64,000 bases of DNA from Regnicoccus_A sp014224355 (GTDB lineage: Bacteria; Cyanobacteriota; Cyanobacteriia; PCC-6307; Cyanobiaceae): contig NZ_CP154799.1 in NCBI RefSeq assembly GCF_050920705.1, forward strand, positions 806,001-870,000, in the 5' to 3' direction. Position 1 is the first letter of the stretch; every line of letters begins with the position of its first letter. Position numbers and translations under genes: made by a program. The notes beneath the pieces were generated by a model. That model had not been told where the DNA came from and made no database searches. It saw only the letters and a program-made list of their open reading frames with translations. This document shows, piece by piece, positions 58,381 to 64,000 of the stretch.

Positions 58381-59922
58381 ATGACCATCGCCCCCAGTCG
58401 ACCCGAGCCCGGCAACCCCGCGGCCGCTGCCGCCGCGCCGGCCCAGGCCCCCGGTTACGACCGCGGCGACTGGGCCAGCGCCTTCCGCAATGTGGGCACG
58501 GAACTCACGGCCGTGCCGCTGGCCACGTCCAGCGGCACCATCCCGAGCGAGCTGAGCGGCAGCCTGTACCGCAATGGGCCCGGGCGGCTGGAGCGTGGCG
58601 GACGCTGGGTGCACCATCCCTTTGATGGCGACGGCATGATCACCGCCGTGCGCTTCGCGGGCGGTGAGGCCCACCTCTCCAACCGCTTCGTGCGGACCGA
58701 GGGCTGGCTGGCGGAGGAGGAGGCCGGCAAGGTGCTCTACAGGGGGGTGTTCGGCAGCCAGAAGCCTGGGGGGCCATTGGCCAACGCCTTCGACCTGCGC
58801 CTGAAGAACATCGCCAACACCCACGTGGTGCGGCTGGGAGAGAAGCTGCTGGCCCTCTGGGAGGCCAGCTCCCCCCACAGCCTCGATCCCACCACGCTCG
58901 AAACGGAGGGGGTCGAGCTCCTCGGGGGCGTGCTGGCCGATGGTGAGGCCTTCAGTGCCCATCCCCGCTTCGATCCCGGCCACCACGGCCAGCAGCGCAT
59001 GGTCACCTTCGGGGTCAAGGCAGGCCCGCGCAGCACCATCCGCCTGATGGAGTTCGACGCCGGCCCCGATGCGGCTGCAGGGGACCTGGTGGCGGATCAG
59101 AAGCGCAGCTTCAACGGCTTCGCCTTCCTGCATGACTTCGCCATCACCCCGAACTGGGCGGTGTTCCTGCAGAACGCCATGAACTTCAACCCGTTGGGGT
59201 TCGTGCTCGGCTGGAAGGGGGCTGCCCAGTGCCTGAGCTCAAAGCCTGGCGAAAGTGGCCAGTTCTGGCTGATCCCTCGCTCTGGCGAGGGGGAGCCTCT
59301 GCAGGTGGGTGCTCCCGAAGGCTTCGTCTTCCACCACCTCAATGCCTTCGAGGATCCCGGCGCCGGCGTGGCCGGCCAGTTGGTGGTGGATTCGATTTTC
59401 TACGACGATTTCCCCTCGATCGGTCCTGACGTTGATTTCCGCGCCGTCGATTTCGACACCCTGCCCATCGGCCAGCTCAAGCGTTGCCGCATCGACCTGA
59501 CCAGCGGTGAGGTGAGCACGGAGCTGCTGGAGGAGCGCTGCTGTGAATTCGCCATGGTCAACCCCCAGCGGGTGGGCCTGGAGGCCCGTTACGCCTGGAT
59601 GGCTGTCACGGAGCAGGAGCGGGGCAATGCCCCCCTGCAGGCGATCGAGAAGCTCGATCTGATCAGCGGGGAGCGCCGGATCTGGAGCGCCGCTCCCCGG
59701 GGCTTCGTGAGCGAACCCGTGATGGTGCCGCGCCCCCGGCCCGAGGCCGCGAGCGAGCAACCCGCCGAAGACGATGGCTGGATCCTCTGTGTGGTCTGGA
59801 ACGGGGCGCGTTGCGCCAGCGACCTGGTGATCCTCAACGCCGCCGATCTCTCCGAGCAGGCGGTGCTGCCCATGCCCCTCGCCCTGCCCCACGGCCTGCA
59901 CGGCAGCTGGACGGGCGCCTGA
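58381..59922 (+). CDS. Carotenoid cleavage oxygenase (RPE65 family)
   Basis: 513 residues. The four iron-binding His lie in 'AHPRFDPGHHGQQRMVTFG', 'FAFLHDFAITPNWAVFLQN', 'FVFHHLNAFEDPG' and 'PHGLHGSWTG'. The N-terminal 'LSGSLYRNGPGRLERGG' and 'HPFDGDGMITAVRF' are the family entry. It cleaves carotenoids or apocarotenoids with O2 to aldehydes. The next gene starts on the last base of its stop codon. Confidence 0.93.
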   Translation: MTIAPSRPEPGNPAAAAAAPAQAPGYDRGDWASAFRNVGTELTAVPLATSSGTIPSELSGSLYRNGPGRLERGGRWVHHPFDGDGMITAVRFAGGEAHLSNRFVRTEGWLAEEEAGKVLYRGVFGSQKPGGPLANAFDLRLKNIANTHVVRLGEKLLALWEASSPHSLDPTTLETEGVELLGGVLADGEAFSAHPRFDPGHHGQQRMVTFGVKAGPRSTIRLMEFDAGPDAAAGDLVADQKRSFNGFAFLHDFAITPNWAVFLQNAMNFNPLGFVLGWKGAAQCLSSKPGESGQFWLIPRSGEGEPLQVGAPEGFVFHHLNAFEDPGAGVAGQLVVDSIFYDDFPSIGPDVDFRAVDFDTLPIGQLKRCRIDLTSGEVSTELLEERCCEFAMVNPQRVGLEARYAWMAVTEQERGNAPLQAIEKLDLISGERRIWSAAPRGFVSEPVMVPRPRPEAASEQPAEDDGWILCVVWNGARCASDLVILNAADLSEQAVLPMPLALPHGLHGSWTGA

Positions 59923-60401
59923 TGAGACTGTTTTCCGGATTGAACAAGTTTCTGACGCTGGTGGCAGCGCAGCTTTTGCTCTGGGTGTTCCTGCTGGGCC
60001 ACCCGGTCGCCGCCTGGGCATCCCTGCTCCATTTCAGCGGCGTGCCACCCGCGGATCTGGGCCTGCACGATGGGCTGCTGCGTCCCTGCGTCAGCCCCGC
60101 CCACTGCGCCCGCCAGGACTGGCCGCTGGCCGATCCAAAAGCTGCCCTTCGGCAGCTGGCGCTGGAGCTGGAGGCCATTCCAGGCACGGAGATCGAAGCC
60201 AGGTCCGGCTCCCCCGAGCTCAGCTACCTCCATGCCACCGCCGAGAGTCAGCTGTTCGGCTTTGCCGACGATCTGGAACTGGCCGTGGATCCCTCCGGGT
60301 CCAGCCTCCAGGCCCGCTCGGAATCCCGCCTGGGCGATTCCGACCTTGGCGTCAATGCCCGCCGGCTGGACCACCTGCGCTCCAGCCTCAATCCTGGCTG
60401 A
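59922..60401 (+). CDS. DUF1499-family protein
   Basis: 159 residues with an N-terminal hydrophobic segment ('FLTLVAAQLLLWVFLLGHPV') that is a signal or anchor. Then 'LRPCVSPAHCARQDWPLADP', 'LELEAIPGTEIEARSGSPELSYLHATAESQLFGFADDLELAVDP' and 'SRLGDSDLGVNARRLDHLR', a DUF1499 domain of unknown function, common in cyanobacteria. The one-base overlap with the oxygenase gene indicates coupling. Confidence 0.8.
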   Translation: MRLFSGLNKFLTLVAAQLLLWVFLLGHPVAAWASLLHFSGVPPADLGLHDGLLRPCVSPAHCARQDWPLADPKAALRQLALELEAIPGTEIEARSGSPELSYLHATAESQLFGFADDLELAVDPSGSSLQARSESRLGDSDLGVNARRLDHLRSSLNPG

Positions 60402-60453
60402 GCTTCAGCTCAGCTCAGCTCTGAACATCGCTGCCGCCTGATGGGGGGGCTGG

Positions 60454-61664
60454 CTACTCGGGCGGCGACGGCGGCGCCACGGGTGCTGTTCCCGCACCTG
60501 CCGATCCCGCGGGCTGTGGGGTTACGGGTGTTGGTGGATCAGGAGGGGGGGGTGCTTGCTGTGTTCTGGGCAGTGGCAACACACCTTCGGGGGGTTCGGG
60601 ATTGGGGGCGGTTTCCGGTCCCACCACCTCCACCGCCGAGCGCTCCACCAGCAGGCGAAAGCGCAGCCCCTGGCGTTCGTTGATCAGTTTCTGCACCTCC
60701 GCCACCTGCTTCGGGCTGGGCACATCCGGCCGGTTGGCCCGCACCACCACCCGGATCAGGGGGGATTCTGGTCCCAGTCGATGGTCATCCCATCGAGCTG
60801 GGCCTCCTGGCCCAGGGTCACGGTCTCGCGCACCAGCAGGTTCTGGATCGTGTCCTGCAACTGTCGTTGCAGTGTCTGCTGCCGGCCCCGCTGGACCAGA
60901 TCGAGGAAGCTGCTGGTCAGGGGAACCACCAGCACCGCCGTCAGGGAGAGGCTGATCAGGCTGAGCCGGCTGCGGCGCATGTGGTGCCGTAGCCCCGGCC
61001 CGGATTTGGCCAGCACCACCAAGCAACCGCTCAGGATGCCCAGCAGGTTGGTGAGGTAGAGCAGGCCGGCTCCCAGGGCCAGGCTCCACTGGTTGGCCGA
61101 GAGCAGAAGACCCATCACGCATACCGGCGGCACCAGTGCCACGGCAATGGCCGTTCCGGCGAGCGACGAGACCGCCTCGCTGCGCAGCTTGGCGTAGGCG
61201 GCGATCCCACCGGCCACCAGGGCGATGCCCAGGTCGAGCAGATTGGGGCTGGTGCGCGAGAGCACCTCGTTGCCGAAATCCGGCAGGCCAGCCAGCTTGC
61301 CCAGCAACAACGACAGGCTGACCGTGATCAAGGCCCCCACCAACAGGGTCCCCAGCCCCTGCACCACCATCGGCAGGCGCCCCCGCAGGATGCCGAAGGA
61401 GGTGGCCCGCAGCGGCGTGATCCACGGAGCGATGATCATCGCCCCGATCACCACGGCGGCACTGTTGGCCAGCAGGCCGAGGCTGGAGATCAGGGCGGAG
61501 CCCAGGGTGAGCACGATGAACACCTGATCCAGCCGGGCGTCCTCGCGGAACTCCATCAGCAGACGTCGCATGCGCTGACGCGGCACGGCGCGTGCCTCCC
61601 TGCGCAAGGAAGGGCTGGTCAGAGGCCAGCGCTCTGGTGTCATGGGCCCCAGGTTCGGCGGCAC
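60454..61664 (-). pseudogene. DUF389 membrane protein with one frameshift near the C-terminus
   Basis: Up to the G6 run at 60759-60764 the frame reads a full DUF389 membrane protein: 'SSLGLLANSAAVVIGAMIIA', 'LRGRLPMVVQGLGTLLVGAL', 'GIALVAGGIAAYAKLR', 'AGTAIAVALVPPVCVMGLLL', 'LYLTNLLGILSGCLVVL', about eight helices. It stops at NPP, but one extra C on the coding strand would continue it through 'LIRVVVRANRPDVPSPKQVA' and 'LLVERSAVEVV' to a Pro-rich tail (stop 60454). Function of DUF389 proteins is unknown. Likely either a sequence error or recent decay. Confidence 0.8.
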
Positions 61665-61875
61665 GGAGCGATCAGTCCCGGATGGGAATGGGGCGGTGCG
61701 ATGGCGGCGAGCCGATCAGGGGCGGCAACTGTAAGCGGTCAATCGGTCCAGAACGGTTGCTTCTTGCCCCGGGGAGCCGCGCCCGTCTGAGCAGGGGCGA
61801 GGCTGGAGGTTCGGCTCCGTGAGGGGCGTGAGCCGTCAGGGCGCTGAGAGGCGTTCCCCGATTCATGGGGCTGCC

Positions 61876-63558
61876 ATGATCCTTGGCTTTATGGGCACAA
61901 TGGCCATGGGGCATGCCAGGCCCCGTCACCGGGTGGTGACCCTGCTGCTGGGTGTGCTGCTGGGCCTTGGTTTCGTCTTCACGCCGGCGATCGCCTCGCC
62001 AGCCCAGCTCCCCACGCCCGAGAGCGTTCCGCAGTACTGCGCCAATCCCTCGGCGTGGATCCGTCTGGACGGCAAGAACGTGCTGGAGATTCGCTCGGCC
62101 CCCGGAGCCCAGCAGGTCACGGCCTTCGCCGCCCGCGGCAGCAGGACCCTGGCGCAATGGGCCTCCGACTTCACTGTTCAGCCCGAGCAGATCGTGCTGA
62201 AGGAGGATCCTCCCTACACGTTGATCGGTGTCAAGCGTGGATCCACATTCGCCGCCTCGATGGCGGTGGATGATCGCGGCAGTGCCTGCTTCGGGCTCAA
62301 GCGCCAGGAGCTGGCAACGCGCTATCGCGACAGCCTGCGCCAGGCTGTGTCCGATTACCGCCGGAGCCACACCCAGGACTACTGGTTGCGGGGCACGGCC
62401 CTGGCCCTGCTGGTGCTTGGGGTCTACGTGCTCTGGGTGCACCTGCAGACGCTGTTGCGTGGGCGCATCCAGGGCTGGATCGATGAGCAGGAATCGGGGT
62501 CGTTCCTGCTGGTGCAACGACGCAGTGGCCAGCTGCTGGATCCAGCTCAGATCCGCTCGGTGCTGCAGGCGCTGCTGCGGCTGATCCACTGGGGGCTGTT
62601 GCTGCTGGTCAGCTACCTGCTGATCCCCCTGTTGCTGGGATTCTTCCCGCCCACCCAGGGAATCGCCGAAGGGTTGCGCGGCCAGATTCTGGCGCTGGTG
62701 GGCAACCTGCTGGCCGGGGTCCTGGCCACCATCCCGAATCTGTTCTCGATCCTGGTGATCATCGTGATCGCCACGGCGGTCGGACGGTGCAGCAACGCCT
62801 GGTTCAAGGCCCTCGATCGCGGGCGGGTTCGTATTCCTGGGTTCTACCAGGAGTGGGCCATGCCCACGGCGCGCCTGGCCACGATCCTGATCGTCCTGGC
62901 CAGTGTGGTGCTGGCCTACCCCTACATTCCGGGCTCCAGCAGCAAGGCCTTCCAGGGGGCCGGCCTGCTGCTGGGTGCACTGGCGGCTCTCGGCTCCAGT
63001 GCCATCGCCACCAACATCATCAGCGGGATGATGCTGATCTACACCCGGGCCTTTCGCAAGGGAGACCGGGTGGAGATCAACGGCACCATCGGTGTGGTGC
63101 AGGACCGAGCCCTGCTGGTGACTCTGATCAAGACACCCCGCAACGAACTCGTGAGCATTCCCAATGCCACGGTGATCTCGGCCTCCATTCTCAACTTCAG
63201 CTTCTCCCGCCGGGAGATCTCCAGGCCCGTGGCCATTGCCACCACCGTCACCATCGGCTACGACGTGCCCTGGCGACGGGTTCATGAGCTGATGCTCGCC
63301 GCCGCCGACAGCGTCGAGGGCATCACCGACGAGGTCAGTCCCTCTGTGTTCCAGACCTCCCTCAACGATTTCCACATCAGTTATGAGCTGAATGCTTTCG
63401 TCAGGGATGTGGACAGCTATCGCCAGACCCTCTCGGATCTATTGGCGGCCCTGCAGGATCAGTTCGCAGCGGCGCAGGTGGAGATTCTCTCGCCGGGATA
63501 TCACGCGATCCGCAGTGGTCGGGCCAGCACGGTGCCCCCCACCTACGGCACTCCCTGA
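61876..63558 (+). CDS. MscS-family mechanosensitive channel with N-terminal periplasmic domain
   Basis: 560 residues from ATG 61876 (other in-frame starts lie at 61819 and 61891). A signal-like N-terminus, a periplasmic part of about 150 residues with 'PQYCANPSAWIRLDGKNVLEI' and one Cys pair, then several helices. 'GAGLLLGALAALGSSAIATNIISGMMLIYTRAFRKGDRVEING' is the MscS pore-lining TM3 and entry to the beta-domain. 'KTPRNELVSIPNATVISASILNFS' follows. It releases solutes on hypo-osmotic shock. It overlaps the convergent second MscS gene by 16 bp. Confidence 0.9.
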   Translation: MILGFMGTMAMGHARPRHRVVTLLLGVLLGLGFVFTPAIASPAQLPTPESVPQYCANPSAWIRLDGKNVLEIRSAPGAQQVTAFAARGSRTLAQWASDFTVQPEQIVLKEDPPYTLIGVKRGSTFAASMAVDDRGSACFGLKRQELATRYRDSLRQAVSDYRRSHTQDYWLRGTALALLVLGVYVLWVHLQTLLRGRIQGWIDEQESGSFLLVQRRSGQLLDPAQIRSVLQALLRLIHWGLLLLVSYLLIPLLLGFFPPTQGIAEGLRGQILALVGNLLAGVLATIPNLFSILVIIVIATAVGRCSNAWFKALDRGRVRIPGFYQEWAMPTARLATILIVLASVVLAYPYIPGSSSKAFQGAGLLLGALAALGSSAIATNIISGMMLIYTRAFRKGDRVEINGTIGVVQDRALLVTLIKTPRNELVSIPNATVISASILNFSFSRREISRPVAIATTVTIGYDVPWRRVHELMLAAADSVEGITDEVSPSVFQTSLNDFHISYELNAFVRDVDSYRQTLSDLLAALQDQFAAAQVEILSPGYHAIRSGRASTVPPTYGTP

Positions 63559-64000
63559 TCCGGTGGCGCCACCGGGGATTCACCGGCGCGGCCGGCCAGC
63601 AGGGCCTGGAGCCCCGCACTGAGCTCAGGCGGCAGGGCAAGTTGCAGACTCTCGCCGCCCAGATGCAGATCCCGCTGGGGGAAGGGGATCGTGATCTCTC
63701 GGCGGCGGAGAAGGGCTTCGATCCGGTAGTTGAGATCGCTGATGATCTCGTACTGGCGCATGGGTTGGTTGATCCAGACCAGCAGGGAGAAGTCGAGGGA
63801 GCTGTCGCCGAAACCGGTGAAGAACACACTTGGTTTGGGCTCCTGGAGAATGCCGGAATAGCCTTTGCACGCTTCCACCAGCGCATTACGCACCGCGTTG
63901 CAATCTGAGCCGTAGGCCACCCCCACGGGCAGGATCAGGCGGGAGGTGGGACTGCCATGGCTCCAGTTCACCACCTGGGATTCAAGGAATTCCGAGTTCG
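63543..64000 (-). CDS. MscS-family channel, C-terminal part (5' end outside window)
   Basis: The frame is open to the right edge. 'NSEFLESQVVNWSHGSPTSRLILPVGVAYGSDC' and 'FTGFGDSSLDFSLLVWINQP' then 'ISDLNYRIEALLRRREITIPFPQRDLHL' are the C-terminal alpha/beta domain of an MscS channel. It ends facing the other MscS gene, so two related channels are encoded tail to tail. Start and pore region are not in the window. Confidence 0.88.
   Translation of the reverse strand, partial: NSEFLESQVVNWSHGSPTSRLILPVGVAYGSDCNAVRNALVEACKGYSGILQEPKPSVFFTGFGDSSLDFSLLVWINQPMRQYEIISDLNYRIEALLRRREITIPFPQRDLHLGGESLQLALPPELSAGLQALLAGRAGESPVAPPDQGVP

Noticed and set aside
61672..63375. Very long minus-strand frame opposite the MscS gene
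   Set aside because: Gln/Gly/His-rich shadow; the plus strand has the MscS pore motif.

Overview
The window is a piece of a GC-rich picocyanobacterial chromosome (Synechococcus/Cyanobium-type). This is inferred from the fabI-hisB neighbourhood, a ycf52-like GNAT protein, an RPE65-type carotenoid oxygenase, a folK-NUDIX-photolyase string with very GC-rich codon use, and the many cyanobacterial conserved hypotheticals. The first 40 kb is largely accessory DNA. From about 47.7 kb on it becomes ordinary compact core genome.

Layout. 1-2.5 kb: the 3' end of a Wzt-type O-antigen ABC exporter ATPase and a large glycosyltransferase, then tRNA-Gly(GCC). 2.9-9.9 kb: a type I secretion cassette (PpiC-like isomerase, cNMP-domain HlyB-type ABC exporter, HlyD adaptor) followed by its likely RTX-like cargo. 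10-12.3 kb: two GT4 glycosyltransferases. 12.3-14.7 kb: an IS1182-like element that decapitated a second RTX-like gene, plus a relic of a related IS. 14.7-19.6 kb: an AT-richer operon of four glycosyltransferases, one broken by an odd pure G/C tract. 19.9-21.3 kb: GNAT and DUF5672-like proteins. 21.4-25.1 kb: three IS5-family elements, one apparently nested in another. 25.1-27.7 kb: two unrelated HNH nucleases (a possible defence remnant and an EVE-HNH protein).

27.7-39.0 kb is the most unusual part: about ten small toxin-antitoxin modules (ParDE-like, DUF433/DUF5615 twice, TacAT, HigBA, HicBA, DUF6883/DUF4926, MNT/HEPN, MazEF, BrnT-like/RHH). They are separated by at least eight degenerate, same-strand relics of one gene encoding an HNH-HIT fusion. 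Nearly every plus-strand TA operon begins just beyond the 5' end and leader of such a relic, which gives a cassette-like array. Several toxins are truncated, chimeric or carry stops.

39-47 kb: a small secreted Cys protein, a GH57 enzyme, a degraded EF-hand/arginase gene beside a urea channel fused to EF-hands, and a three-gene module of unknown function whose largest protein may be related to transglycosylases. 47.7-64 kb: Hsp20, folK, NUDIX hydrolase, photolyase, DegT aminotransferase, thioredoxin-like protein, lipoprotein, phosphopantetheinyl transferase, a second photolyase-like pair, fabI, beta-carbonic anhydrase, hisB, carotenoid oxygenase, DUF1499, DUF389 and two convergent MscS channels.

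Four otherwise well-conserved genes show the same defect, one base missing from a C or G homopolymer. Some 'pseudogenes' here may therefore be assembly errors, and raw reads should settle that first.
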